From Scomber scombrus (Eukaryota > Chordata > Actinopteri > Scombriformes > Scombridae), in the NCBI RefSeq assembly GCF_963691925.1, contig NC_084989.1, positions 22,575,997 to 22,639,996 on the forward strand: a stretch of DNA of 64,000 nucleotides, given 5' to 3'. The number at the start of each line of letters is the position of its first letter. Within the stretch, counting starts at the first letter, position 1. Positions 12,269 through 24,438 of the stretch are shown one piece after another. A program made the translations under genes and the position numbers. A model generated the notes under the pieces. The model ran no database searches, had not been told where the DNA came from, and saw nothing but the letters and a program-made list of their open reading frames with translations.

Positions 12269-14118
12269 GCATGGATACACAAAGTCAGAGACACAAAATA
12301 GACAGATGAGGACTGCTGGACTGATCCTGGTTCAGTTTTTTTATGTGTTGACATTGCCAAGCCTCTTATAGATCACGGGAGGCAGAGAGTCATACTGTAA
12401 CTTGAAATATCTTTTGACCACAAAGACTCATCATCAGGCGTTGCCTTAATTTGGGTGCAAACTAAATTAGTAGCAGACTCACGCTGCACTCAGATCTACC
12501 CTCCAGACATCGGGCCTCGCATTACTTTTAACACTATTCTGATTTACTGTGGACTTTGGAGAACCTATTGACGTGAAAGCCATTCCCCCCTCCGAGCTAG
12601 TCATTTGGCCGGTTGCCAGGGCAATAAAGGTTTGTTAACACAACTAATCAATTTTTCTGTCACATGCCCAGACCTCTTACATCCACAGCAAAGACGAGTT
12701 TTCGCTTTTTTTGCTGACAAGAGCACAGGCGTCTACTTGTCCAAGAAACCTCGTAATAATTTACATGTGTTGTACAGAGGGCCTCTGGCAATGGACAAGT
12801 ATGTTAAACATGTGACAAGCGGGAAAAATGAGAAATTAGACATTGCTGTGTGATGCATTAAGGAAGTTTAGGAGAATATCTGAGCACTACATCACTGCTA
12901 CTTTATATCAGGCAAGACAAGTTAAGCCTAATATAGGTCTGCTTGAAATGCATGGAGTTCAGGAGGGGAGGCTGCCATGTTATCTGGGCCTTTCTAGCTA
13001 AAAATACAGAGTGGGTGATGAGGAGCGGAGGGAGCACACACTCTAGCCTTGTTATTAATTCCACTTACAAGCTTAACATGCTGTATGAACTCAAAACAAA
13101 CAAAGCAAATCCAGCCCGATTACATCGACCCAACATCAGCATGGTGATGTAATATTTGCCAAAAGTTTTAGATAATCAGTTTTCTATATTTGTTCTATTA
13201 TGTGTTATGTTAAGATTTACATTTTTACAATTCTTTCATATTTGATTCCCTTTTTCTGGTGTTATCCAGTTGGCTGTAACTGCACCTATGGGTGGGACTA
13301 AAAGTATCTTCAAATAAAAGAGGTTGTAAAAGTAGGCGGGATATTAACTCTCAAATTAACTCGAATTTTTTATTATTCTTTTTGCCTTATTTTAGGGAAA
13401 ATCTGTGCGCTGTTATCCATGTGTGTATGATTAAGCTCTTTATGGCTGCAGGCTTTTCAACACGCCTTAAAGCCTTCAGAAGTGGTCTCGTGAAATGTTG
13501 TTAAAACAAGTTTTCTTTTCGAACCCATCCCAGCCTCCACACTTTTTCTACAATGAAACACACCTGAGTCTGTTTCTCTCCTCCAGGCTCGATGAAGAGC
13601 CAATTTTAGCTTAAAACTTTGCACTTTTCTTAATGTAATAAAAAATAAATTTTAACAGGAGCAGATGACAGTGTTACGAGGTCTTTTTTTTGGAAGAGTG
13701 AAGACTTGAAATTCATCCATGAATAATGAATTAATAAATACCTGTCAAGCATTATAAATATAGAGTTCTGGAGTTGAGTTAAAATCTCAAACTGTCACAC
13801 AATGTTTTACAGCCTGGAAGTTTTATTTTCACCACAGTGCTGTCACAAGATGCTGCTGGCACGATTCTCCATCTGTCAGGTGCTGAAACACTTGACTCCT
13901 CTATAATTGTGCACATTTCAAATTTCAGGATAGTTTTACATCACTTGGAGAAAGTCGTGTTGTTAACCGATGACGTGCGTTCTTTATTTTTAGCGGATTC
14001 CAATTAACAAGCAGAAATACCACCTGGTGGTTGTATGTGTCCGCCAACGAGTGAAGTTGCAGTTTGCATCCATGTCTGTCCAGACTCGTTACATTTGGAG
14101 TGAAGATTGTAAAGGAAT

Positions 14119-14656
14119 TTAACCTTTGTGTCGTCCTCCCGGGTCAAATTGACCTCGTCTGTTTTGACTGTTCCTTCTTCCCTTCCTTCCTTCCTTCCGT
14201 CTGTCCTTCCTTCCTCCCTCCTTCTCTCTTTCTTTCCTTCCTCTCTCTTTCCTCCCTACCTTCTTTCCTTCCTCCATCCCCCTTTCTTCCTTCCTTCTGT
14301 CCTTCCTTTCTCCCTCCCTCCTTCTTTCCTTCCCTCCTTCCTTCCTTCCTCCCTTCCTTCTTTCCTCCCTCCCTCCTCCTCTCTTTCTTTCCTCCCTTCC
14401 TTTTCTTCCTTCCTCCCTCCCTTCCTTCCTTCTTCCTCCCTTCCTTCCTTGACTCGAGGACCTTCCTTCTTTCCTCTGTCCTTCTTTCCTTCCTTCCTCC
14501 CTTCCTCTTTTCCTTCCTTCCTTCCTTCCTTCCTTCCTTCCTTCCTTCCCTTCCTTCCTTCCTTCCCTTCCTTCTTCCTCCCTTCCTTTCTTCCTTCCTC
14601 CCTCCCTTCCTTCCTTCTTCCTTCCTTCCTTGACTCGAGGACAACAGGAGGGTTAA
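14119..14656 (-). mobile_element. TTAA/GGAA-array element, copy A (reverse)
   Basis: The element is bounded by TTAA on both sides. The ERE-bearing end is at the left (GGTCA-AAT-TGACC at 14142-14154) and the CTCGAG end is at the right (TTGACTCGAGGACAACAGG, then AGGGTTAA). The interior is a TTCC-type pyrimidine array. A second copy of the end motif (TTGACTCGAGGA) occurs inside the array near 14449-14460, 180 bp before the terminal one, indicating an internal tandem duplication. Confidence 0.85.
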
Positions 14657-15110
14657 TAAAATATATTAAGTTTCACCTTAGACAACCAAATTCTAATGAG
14701 TTCATCCTTGAGTCCAAGAAGTAATGAAATTCCCGCCATGCGTTCCTCACATATCACGTTCACAAGAATGGGACGGAAGTGAGATCGCAGTGATCTTGAC
14801 CTTTGCCCACCAAATGCTAATAAGTTGATTCTTGAGTCAAAATGGACGTTTGTGCTGAATTAGAGATAGAAGTTTGCACGCACATCCCAAGCAAAGAGGG
14901 AAAAGTGATGAAATGCATAAATAAACAGCTCACACACTGGAGCTCTGCAGTGTGTGAGCTGTTTATTTGTGTATTTCTACATGTGCCAAATTTGATGAAA
15001 ATTCCCTCAAGGCGTTCCTGAAATATCACGCTCATGAGAACGGGATGGACGGACGTGCGGCCAACCTGAAAAACATAATGCCTCTAGCTGTGGCTGTCGC
15101 TGAGGCACAA
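14657..15110. repeat. Teleost dispersed repeat
   Basis: Two related subsegments ('GTTCATCCTTGAGTCCAAG' near 14700 and a cognate near 14825) are followed by 'TTCCTGAAATATCACG...GAACGGGATGGACGGACG' and 'AACATAATGCCTC'. I recognise this as a common interspersed repeat in fish genomes. It is non-coding and its class is not assigned. Confidence 0.5.
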
Positions 15111-16024
15111 AAAGCAATAAATATTCTGTTATTGTAGAAATTGAACATCTGACACTGTGAAGTTTCACACAACTCCCACAATCCTGTTTGTGCATGAAGA
15201 GCAAACAATACGTCTCTGCTGTGAACAAATTATCAAAGTGTTCACAGTGTGATGGAAAGAAGATAACACACCACACAGTTCTTATGCTGTATTGGCAGGA
15301 CATTGACTGATGGACAGTGTGCTGAGGAGCGGGCCGGCTGAGAATCGATCGGCTGCCAGTTTGGTTAAAGTCTGATGAGCTCCACTGCAGAAGGTCACAC
15401 AGTTGGTCAGTCACTCTGCCGCAGAGGGATTAGACGGTGATGACGAACATGATGGATAACAACCATCACAGATGGCAGAGGGAAGGTACAGAGAGGCGAG
15501 GCAAGGCATCAATTTAGCTTGAAGTGAGTAAAGAGAATTTAGGGGGGATGCCACAGAGGTCATAGCAGACTTAATATAAATGATTTCAGTCTTTTTAGGG
15601 GGAAAAAGTGTCAGGAAATAGCTCATATAGTGATAGTAATGAAATTATGATCCTTAATTATTATGATAAAAACCATTTTGTGGGAATTTGGGGGTGAAAA
15701 ATATAGATAAACTCCTCTGTCATGCTACATGTATGTTTATATAACGATATCAATACATAACCTGATATTAAAAACGTGTAAAAAAGAAGGAAAAAAAGGA
15801 TAATGGATAAAATAAGCAGACAGAAATGTATGTTTTTGGGCTGTTTTCAGCAAATGAATGACATTATATTAGTAAATAAATATCAAAATGTGATCAGAAT
15901 CTGCCTTTTTTGAGGATATATACTTCATATGTCATAGTCACCCATGCATTGGAAACAGAGTTAATAATAAATACCATTAAAAAAAATGCATTAGTTTGTC
16001 TAGGAGGAATAAAAATGCTGTTAC

Positions 16025-16147
16025 CATTGTCAAAGTAGATGACAGTAGAGTTTCTGGAGACACTGGGGTCAAAGTTTGCCATCAGTGGAGCGATGTACTG
16101 TGTAGCTGTTAGCATCCGGTGGACCACGTCACCAGTATAGATGAACC
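16025..16147 (-). CDS. plxdc2: plxdc2 exon (inferred exon 5)
   Basis: The exon completes a Gly codon (G/GG) and encodes FIYTGDVVHRMLTATQYIA, PLMANFDPSVSRNSTV and IYFDN, ending with the first base of the next Gly codon. Length is 123 nt (2+120+1). The sequence is almost identical to human PLXDC2 as I recall it. NST is a potential N-glycosylation site. The acceptor is CCTCCCTCAG/GGTTC and the donor AATG/GTAACA. Both phases agree with the flanking exons at 34326-34395 and 10437-10555. Confidence 0.95.
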
Positions 16148-17526
16148 CTGAGGGAGGAAAAAGAGAAAACACACATAACATATAACTGTCTGTACTCTAT
16201 TGAATGCACACTTGGTTGTCATGTAGAAGAGAAATCCAACTTAAGAAATCCAAAGAAGAACCAGCAATGTGTTATCTTTATTGCATCTAATAGTGTTGTA
16301 CTGTACATGTTTTGATTAAGTGTTTTAAGGTGGATTTGCCCCTTAAGCAACTCATAAAAACAGCCCTTCTTTCCCTCCCTCTATAAAGATGTTATCAGCT
16401 GCAGAATCTCTCAGGAAGACAACAAGACTGCCCTCCAGTCCAAAGTCAAAAGTGTCTCATTAAACCACACAGATCACTTCTTTCTCTGTCTGTGGCCCCC
16501 GTGCTGCAGGCTGCCTCGGCTATAGCAATGGCGATTAATTAGCGCTATTATCTTCCATCAGAAACAGAAGGGCAAATCATAAGGGCTTTAAAGAAAGATA
16601 TGCTGGGAGAGCAGTTATATATTACCATGGGTTTATGAGTCAGGCTTTCTTATCGTCAACGGCTGTACTTACTCCCCTCCTTATGTGTGTGTGTGTGTGT
16701 GTTTCAACTCGAATCATCAATCATGGATGTTAACGAAGAGGCCATGACAACAAAAAAGGGATTGTTAACTTTTCCAATTTATGTGTCCCTTCAACAAGGC
16801 ACAAAGAAAATATCCCTCCACAGAGAGAGGCATGCATCATTTAGCAGCCTGTAAACATGGTTATTAATGGACTCCAGAAAAAAGGGGGGAAAAAGCCCAT
16901 TATTCATCACAAGGGGAACAGTCTTTGCATAAAGAATTTGCACTGATGACAACAGAACCAAACAGCATCTTAATTTCCCTTCTGACAAACTTTAGCAAAC
17001 TCACCTGTCATTTCTAGATTCATTCAAACTAAAAGCTTTTGGATTTTTTTTTTTGCTGGATCACAAAAATGTCCACCAAGAGTAGTGATAGCGAGAGTTT
17101 GAGTCACAACAAAGGGAGAACATGGCGTCTGGGTGAGACAGTGTTACGTATCCGGTGTAATTTACCTTTGAAGAGCAGTTTTGAAGAATTACAAAAACAC
17201 AGCACAGTGACAGTATCTTAAAATAAAAAGGACTCAAAGCGACTCTTGCAACAGACAAAGGAGCATTTATTTTTTCCCTAATGTTCCCATTTTTGTCTTG
17301 TTCAACATTGAATTTTATGATGATGAAGAGGATGGTTAAAGAGTTTTAGATTGGTTGTTATCTTCAAGTGTAGTATGATAAAGCAACTACAAAAAAACTC
17401 TGCCCAGAATTGGACACATTGTTGTTTCTATTTGTATGTTTTAATATTTCTTGCTGTAATAATCCTTTATTTTCTGTAAAGCATGCTCTGGGTATGACAT
17501 GTGCTATGTACATAAATGTGCCTTGT

Positions 17527-18033
17527 CTTAAAGGAACAATCAGTAGTATCAGTATTTAAATCAGAGAGTATTAAGTTTTACAAATTATAATAAATATAGA
17601 ATTGAATCATCTTTCTACACTGAATATGAAGCTTCCACCAGCAGTCGGTTAGCTTAGCTTAGCACAAAGATTAGAAACAAGGGGAAAGAGCTAGCATGAG
17701 TCTGTCTGAACATAACAAAATCCACCTAAAAGCACCTCTAAATCACACAACTTAACATGTTATATCTTGTTTGTTTAATTCATAAAATAACAAAGTGTAA
17801 AAACTGCAAATTGTGGCTCCATACTTTTTCAGTACTCTCATTGCATTCCAGAGCCATGCTAGCTGTTTCCACTTGTTTTCATTCTTTGTGCTAAGCTAAG
17901 CTAAGCTAACTGGCTGTTGATAGAAGCTTCATTTATCAGACAGACATGAAAGTGGTATCAATCTACTTGTTGTCAATGTTTGGCAAGAAAGTTATTAAGC
18001 ATATTTCCCAAAATTTCTAACTGTTCCTTTAAG
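17527..18033. mobile_element. Fold-back MITE with perfect CTTAAAGGAACA ends
   Basis: The left end CTTAAAGGAACA (17527-17538) is the exact reverse complement of the right end TGTTCCTTTAAG (18022-18033). Further in, the left has GAAGCTTC...AGTCGGTTAGCTTAGCTTAGCAC and the right has GTGCTAAGCTAAGCTAAGC...GAAGCTTC, a second inverted pair. The whole could fold into a long hairpin. TTAA at each end fits a TTAA target. A relative with the TTAGCTTAGCTTAGCA motif lies near 45040. No coding capacity. Confidence 0.7.
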
Positions 18034-18659
18034 TCATTGTCAGCTCTCTCTAACTAAAGCCCAGAACAATCCAGAGATTATTATTTTGCGAATGGATTCT
18101 TTAGATTTTTGAGTGAACTTCAAGAGAAATACAGTATATAAAGGGGCTGCCAGAGGCATGTTGAGGCGGGGGGAGGGGCGGGAGCCTGGCTGAGATATGA
18201 AAACGATTTTGGGGGAAAAATCTCATTGAGGCCAGACCTAAAAACCCCTATTTCATGTCACCATATGTCTTCTCGTACAGTGGGAGGGTTACAAAAACAC
18301 ATCTATCACACTGGAAACGAGGAGCAGGAGCAGAGCCTAGCATGAGGGAAATCAATCTTCCCCTAAAGACCCTACCTGCTCAGAATTACCTCTATATAGA
18401 GCACTGTCAGCACGCGCAGTGAGAAGAGCAGGAAGGAGGGAGTGAAGACGGGACTTTATTTAGCTGTGTGAAGTCCTGACTGTACAGAACTCCAGGAATG
18501 AATAAGGGGAACATATATGGTATGTAGGGCTTAATAGGAGGAGTTGCCATGGCTACAGTTAATTTTCCTCCCATCAAAAATGTAAAACAATGCTATAGAA
18601 ATATTTAAAAAGGGCAAAATAAAAGATAATGAATAAAAAGATAATGAAAATAATAGTTT

Positions 18660-19440
18660 GTTGAAGCCCAGTAGTGGATATAAATCAATTGGGTAGTTTC
18701 AACTTGCATTCTCTCTATTGGCCAGCAGGGGGCAACTCCACTGGCTCCAAAAAGAAGTCTGATTGCATTAAAGTCAATGAGAAAATTACCCTACTTGTCA
18801 CTTGATTTATTACCTCAGTAAACTGTTTCCTACTTAGTTTATAGTCTAAATTGCTAGTTTCAAGTCTTCTTCAATAAAGCATGAAGTTCATTTTGTAAAT
18901 TATGGTCCCATTTAGAGTAAAATAGTGGATAAAGCAGGGTATGCTTTAGGACCTTGTGATTGACAAGTCGCTACCATAGTGACAACATTGGTTAGGTAAT
19001 GTAACCATGATGTAATCCCTGATTCAAAGAGTATAGCTATAGCTGTAACACCACTATTTCAGTGTGTTTACAGTTCATGGAGGTCACATTTTGGTCACCT
19101 ATAAAGTCTTTGGTTGTACTAAAAGACCCTCTAGGAGGATATCTTGGTTTAATGGTTTAACCCCATTTTTCACTAGTTAAAATTTGCATTAATATTAGCG
19201 TTATCGCATTTAACCATAGACTGTAAATGCTCCGTGCTAACCAAGCCAGGGTCAGCTCCACCATCTCCTCAAAATATGGTCACTTCTCATCACTTCTGGC
19301 TCCAAAAAGATAAGATGGCGACGGTCAAAATAACAAACTCAAGGCTTCAAAATGCAAAGTCCACAAACCAATGGGTGACGTCACCATGGATACATCCATT
19401 ATATTTATACAATGTATGGTATAAATGCTAACCAAGATTG
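18660..19440. repeat. Composite of teleost dispersed repeats
   Basis: Contains GGCCAGCAGGGGGCAACTCC near 18720. Further right are 'CATAGACTGTAAATGCTCC' (about 19216) and 'CCAATGGGTGACGTCACC' (about 19370). Cognates of these motifs recur at 55.6-56.1 kb (CATAGACTGTATATATAATG, GACGTCACCCATTGG, CCCCCTGGTGGCC), so both loci carry the same repeat family. Non-coding. Confidence 0.55.
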
Positions 19441-19449
19441 ATTGATACT

Positions 19450-19929
19450 TTAACCCTCCTGTTGTTCTCGAGTCAAGGAAGGAAGGGAGGAAGAAGAAAG
19501 GAAGGATGGAAGGGAGGAAGAAGGAAGGAAAGGAGGAAGGGAGGGAAGAAGTAGGAAGGATGGAAGGGAGGAAGAAGGAAGGAAAGGAGGAAGGAAGGGA
19601 GGAAGAAGGAAGGAGTGCAGGGAGGGAGGAAGGAAAGGAGGGAGGGAGTAAGGAAGGAGAGAAAGAAGGAAGGAAAGGAAAGGAGGAACGTAGGAGGGAG
19701 GAAAGAAAGAGAGAAGGAGGGAAGGAGGAAGGGAGGAAGGAAGGAAAGAAAGGAAAGAAGGAGGAAGGAAGGAAGGAAGGACAGAAGGAAGGAAGGAAGG
19801 AAGGAAGGAAGGAAGGAGGAAGGAAGGAAGGAAGGAAGGAAGGAAGGAAGGAAGGAAGGAAGGAAGGAAAAAAGGAACAGTCAAAACAGACGGGGTCAAT
19901 TTGACCCGAGAGGACGACACTAAGGTTAA
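19450..19929 (+). mobile_element. TTAA/GGAA-array element, copy B
   Basis: Complete. The left end is TTAACCCTCCTGTTGTTCTC then GAGTCAAGG. The interior is a GGAA/GGAG/AAGG array that becomes a nearly pure GGAA run at 19760-19870. The right end holds CAGTCAAAACAGACGGGG, the inverted repeat GGTCA-ATT-TGACC (19894-19906), and GGTTAA. Confidence 0.88.
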
Positions 19930-20308
19930 AGGCCTTTTTAAACGTCTACCCAGCTTCAGCTCACCCAGAGCTCTAACTTCTGTCTCACACTCATCTTCAG
20001 ATCCTGACACAGAAATGATTTTACAACACTGCTGCTAGTTCCTTAAATCTCTGACTCGCTTCCACACCATGAACCCTCAAGAAGTCTCTGGTCTTCCGGG
20101 ACTGGTCTACTAACCGTTTCCCAGAATGAAAACAAAACATGGTGAGGCAGCATTTAGTTATTACTGCTCCTCATTGCTGAACAAACTTACTGGAATCTGA
20201 GGAACGTGCCAACCCTAACTACATAAAATCCAGGCTAGAAAACCTGCTGTCTTCTGAGTTCTCTTAAACTGGTGCAACATGCTGAATGCTTCACTTCAGG
20301 TTGGTTTA

Positions 20309-20428
20309 TAACCCTCCTGTCGCCCTCCCGGGTCAAATTGACCCCGTCTGTTTTGACTGTTCCTTCTTTTCTTCTTCCTTCCTTCCTTTCTTTCTTTCTT
20401 ATCTTTCTTTCTTTCTTTCTTTCTTTCT

Positions 20429-20493
<65 letters not shown>

Positions 20494-21077
20494 TTTCTTT
20501 CTTCCTTCCTTCCTTCCTTCCTTCTTCCTTCCTTCCTTCCTTCCTTCCTTCCTTCATTCCTTCCTTCCTTCTGTCCTTCCTTCCTTCCTTCCTCCTTCTT
20601 TCCTTTCTTTCCTTCCTTCCTCCCTTCCTCCTTCCCTCCTTCTCTTTCTTTCCTCCCTCCTACTTCCTCCTTTCCTTTCCTTCCTTCTTTCTCTCCTTCC
20701 TTACTCCCTCCCTCCTTCCTTCCTCCCTTCCTCCTTCCCTCCTTCTCGCTTTTTTTCCTCCCCCCTACCTTCCTCCCTTCCTTCTTTCCTCTTTCCTTCT
20801 TTCCTTCCTTCCTCCCTTTCTCTTTTCCTTTCTCCCTCCCTCCCTCCTTCCTTCTTTCTTTCCCCCCTCCTACTACCTTCCTTTTCCTTCCTTCTTTCCT
20901 CCGTCCTTCCTTCCTTCCTTTCCTCCCTTCCTTCTTTCCTTTCCTCCATTCCTTCCTCCCTCCTTTCCTTCCTTCCTTCCCTCCTCCCTCCCCCCCTACT
21001 TTCCTTCCTTATTCCTCCCTTCCATCCTTCCTTCTTCCTCCCTTCCTTCCTTGACTCGAGGACAACAGGAGGGTTAA
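20309..21077 (-). mobile_element. TTAA/GGAA-array element, copy C (reverse)
   Basis: The left boundary reads ATAA rather than TTAA. It is followed by CCCTCCTGTCGCCCTCCCGG, which looks like a hybrid of the two end types and may reflect conversion between ends. The GGTCA-AAT-TGACC site is at 20332-20344. The array begins with a pure TTTC run (about 20385-20505) and then a mixed TTCC pattern. It ends with TTGACTCGAGGACAACAGG and TTAA at 21074-21077. Confidence 0.85.
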
Positions 21078-21177
21078 TCGGATAGAGGTTTTATTTGCAT
21101 TTAGATTTTTATCTTTCCTATGCATATTTTGCTTTTTTTATTTGTCTCTTCTATTTATTTGTTGCATTTTTATGCCT

Positions 21178-21718
21178 TTAACCCTCCTGTTGTCCTCGAG
21201 TCAAGGAAAGAAGGGAGGAATAAGGAATGAAAAGGAGGAAGGAAGGAAAGAAGGAAGGAAGGAAGGGAGGAAAGGAGGGAGGGAGGGAAGGAGAGGAAAG
21301 GAGGGAGGAAGGAAGGAAGACGGAAGGAAAGGAGGGAGGAAGGAAGGAAAGGAGGAAAGGAGGAAAGAAGGGAGGAAGAAAGAAGGAAAGCAGGGAGGAA
21401 GGAAGGAAGAAGGAAGGAAAGAAGGAAGGGAGGAAGGGAAGGAAGGAAGGAAGGACGGAGGAAAGAAGGAATAAAGGGAGGGAAGAAACAAGGAAGGAGG
21501 GAGGGAGGGAGAAAGGAAGGGAGGAAGGGAGGAAGGAAGGAAAGAAGGACGGAGAAAGGAAGGGAGGAAGGAAAGAAGGAGGCAGGGAGGAAGGGAGGAA
21601 AGAAGGAAGGGAGGAAAGAGAGATGAAGGAACGAAAGAGAGAAGGAGGGAGGGAGGAAAGAAGGAACAGTCAAAACAGACAGAGTCAATTTGACCCAGGA
21701 GGACGACACAAAGGTTAA
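21178..21718 (+). mobile_element. TTAA/GGAA-array element, copy D
   Basis: Complete element only 100 bp from copy C and in the opposite orientation. The left end is TTAACCCTCCTGTTGTCCTC. The right end has CAGTCAAAACAGACAGAG and AGTCA-ATT-TGACC, so one half-site of the inverted repeat is mutated. It closes with GGTTAA at 21713-21718. Confidence 0.88.
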
Positions 21719-22104
21719 AGGTCCTTTTAGAGCAGCTTGAGTTGCCTTTGTGTTTGAAATGTGCTGTACAAAAAAAAACAAAAAACCTGCCTGTTTATAA
21801 TCTTTCACATAAATCAACAAATATTCTTAATCTGTAGAACGGTATTCAGATGGGCCCCTTGCTTTTATCAGAGAGCAGATAAAGGCACACTGGCCCTATG
21901 TTATGTCATGCTATATGAATATCAAGCGAATACCTTATAGGGACGCTGCATTGTTGAGTCTACCTGTCTAAATTAAGGTAAACATAAAAGCCATGGTGAA
22001 ACAAAGAGAGGTGACTTCATGTTTGTGTGATGCTGCGTCGGCATTTTCACATCTTTTATCTGATTGCACGGCGCACGCTGGGCTCGACACACTTCCTCTA
22101 AATC

Positions 22105-22158
22105 AGCCTCCATACATTCCAATCTCTATCTCATATTTACCCAACATTCGCTCTTGAT
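22105..22158 (+). repeat. Unique-sequence flank of array family 2 (copy 1)
   Basis: The segment from CATACATTCCAATCTC to CGCTCTTGATGG recurs inverted at 27891-27945. In both places it abuts an array rich in the motif GAGAAGACAGATGG. Part of it (TCTCTATCTCATATTTACCC) also recurs directly at 22978-23003, just past the array. Confidence 0.8.
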
Positions 22159-22975
22159 GGAAGGAAGGAAGGGAGGAAGGAAGGAAGGAAGGAAGAGAAG
22201 ACAGATGGAAGGAAGGAAGGAAGGAAGGAAGGAAGGAAGGAAGGAAGGAAGGAAGGAAGGAAGGAAGGGAAGACAGATTGAAGGAAGGAAGGAAGGAAAG
22301 ATGGAAGGAAGAGAAGACAGATGGAAGGAAGGAAGGAAAGAAAGATGGAAGGGAGGAAAGAAGGAAAGAAGGATGGAAGGAAGGAAAGATGGAAGGAAGG
22401 AAGGAAGGAAGGAAGGAAGGAAGGAAGGAAGGAAGGAAGGAAGGAAGAAAGGAAGAGAGGAATGAAGGAAGGAAAGATGGAAGGAAGGAAGGAAAGGAGG
22501 GAGGAAGGAAGGAAGGAAGGAAAGATGGAAGGAAGGAAGGGAAGATGGAAGGAAGGAAGGGAAGAAGGAAGGAAGAGAAGACAGATGGAAGGAATGAAGG
22601 AAGGAAAGATGGAAGGAAGGAAGGAAAGATAGAAGAAAGGAAAGATGGAAGGAAGGAAGGAAAGATGGAAGGAAGGATAGAAGGAAAGATAGAAGGAAGG
22701 AAGGGAAGAAGGAAAGATGGAAGGAAGGAAGGGAAGAAGGAAGGAAGAGAAGACAGATGGAAGGAAGGAAGGAAGGAAGAAAAGATGGAAGGAAGGAAAG
22801 AAGGAAGGAAAGATGGAAGGGAGGAAGAAGGAAGGATGGAAGGAAGGAAGGAAAGAAGAAAGGAAGGAATGAAGGAAGGAAGGAAGGAAGGAAATATGGA
22901 AGGGAGGAAGAAGGAAGGAAGAAAGGAAGGAAGGAATGAAGGAAGGAAGGAAAGAGAGAAGGAGGGAGGAAGGAC
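22156..22975 (+). repeat. GGAA-type array, family 2
   Basis: An 820-bp polypurine array dominated by GGAA with many GATGG interruptions (AAAGATGGAAGG) and repeated GAGAAGACAGATGG units. No TTAA/CCCTCC ends are present. It is bounded by a 26-bp direct repeat of unique DNA (22123-22148 and 22978-23003). All frames are open, but the encoded Gly-Arg-Lys-Glu strings are repeat artefacts. Confidence 0.85.
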
Positions 22976-23103
22976 AGTCTCAATCTCATATTTACCCAAC
23001 ATTTTCTCTTTTTTTCTGTTTCTTTCTGCTTTTCTTTGTTCTGCCTGCTTCAGTATTTCTTTCCATTTCAAACTCCAGAAAGCTTTAGAAAGCTTCCAAC
23101 TAA

Positions 23104-23105
23104 AC

Positions 23106-23140
<35 letters not shown>

Positions 23141-23167
23141 CACACACGCACACACACACACACACAC
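23104..23167 (+). repeat. (CA)n microsatellite
   Basis: About 32 CA units with two single-base interruptions (AAAC, ACGC). Confidence 0.95.
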
Positions 23168-23401
23168 TCTCCCTTCACAGTCCTTACCAGCAATCTCTTG
23201 AAAGCACAATACGACTTATTTGACAGTCTAAAGAGAATCAGACAGCGTCTCTGAATGCACTAAAGAGGTGAGAGCTGCAGGGCGCCGCAGCGGAGAGGCA
23301 ATTCATTCATTATGGCCGCCACTTACAGCAGAGACCCGGAGAGAAGACGGAGGAGGGACAATGAGAGGAGAAAAGAGTTGGAGGCTGAGAAAGAGAGAGG
23401 T

Positions 23402-24066
23402 TTAACCCTCCTGTCGTCCTCCCGGGTCAAATTGACCCCATCTCTTTTGACTGTTCCTTCCTTCTTTCCTTCCTTCCTCCCTCTTTCTTAAATTTTTCCT
23501 TCGTTCTTCCCCTCCTTCCCTCTTTCTTTGCTCCTTCCTCGTTCCATACTTCTTTCCTCACTTCCTTCCATCCTTCCTCGCTTCCTTCCTTCCTTCCTCC
23601 CTCCCTCCTTACTCCTTTCCTTCCTTCCTTCCTTGCTACTTACCTTCCTCCCTTCCTTCTCTCCTTACTTCCTTTCTCTTTTCCTCCCTCCTTCCATCCT
23701 TCCATCTTTCTTTCTTTGCTTCCTCCCTTCCATCTTTCCTTCCTTCATCTGTCTTCTCTTCCTTCCTTCCTCCCTTCCTTCCTTCCTTCCTTCATTGCTC
23801 CTTTCATTCCTCCCTTCCTTCCTTCCATCTGTCTTCTCTTCCTTCCTTCCTCCCTTCCTTCCATCTTTCCTTCCTCCCTCCTTACCCCTTTCCTTCCTTC
23901 CTTCCTTGCTCCTTTCCTTCCTCCCTTCCTTTTCTCCTTCCTCCCTCCCTACCTCCTTACTCCTTTCTTTCCTTCCTCCCTTCCTTCCTCCTTCCTTCCT
24001 TCTTCCCTCCCTTCCTCATCCCTTCCTCCTGCCCTTCCTTTACCTGAGGACAACAGGAGGGTTTAA
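23402..24066 (-). mobile_element. TTAA/GGAA-array element, copy E (reverse)
   Basis: The left boundary TTAACCCTCCTGTCGTCCTC again combines the CCCTCC start with the ERE-type end. GGTCA-AAT-TGACC is at 23425-23437. The array includes two GACAGATGG-type units (CATCTGTCTTCTCTTCC near 23746 and 23827) shared with neighbouring arrays. The right end is diverged (TACCTGAGGACAACAGG) and closes with GTTTAA. Confidence 0.82.
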
Positions 24067-24438
24067 GAAGGTGAGGTGGAGTGAAAGCTTTTCTTGATAA
24101 GGAGGAGAGGAAACGAGACGGATAATTCTTTCCTTGACAAGCTCTGTTTATGTGAGCTGTCGTCCAAAAGTGCAGCGCTGAGTACGTCCAAGAAAAACAC
24201 GAGCGGGAATTAGCAGTCCGACTAGACCAAAGCTTCACTTTATTGGACATTGTGTTTAGATAAGGTCTTTGTTCCTTCGTGCTGAGCTGTGTTTAATTTA
24301 CAGGATATTTTCTGTTTATCGCAGCTGTTCCGAGCCGTGAAGAGCCCGGAGCGGATCGCACGCACACTCACAACGTCTTTTTTCTTTTAAATAAGAAGCT
24401 ACGAGGGTTTTTAATCTAAATAAAATGTCTCTTTTATT

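Larger units (their letters stand above)
10556..16024 (-). other. plxdc2: plxdc2 intron (inferred intron 5)
   Basis: A 5.5 kb intron holding an inverted-repeat element (11138-12268), the leftmost GGAA-array element (14119-14656) and a teleost dispersed repeat (14657-15110). The remainder shows nothing recognisable. Confidence 0.85.
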
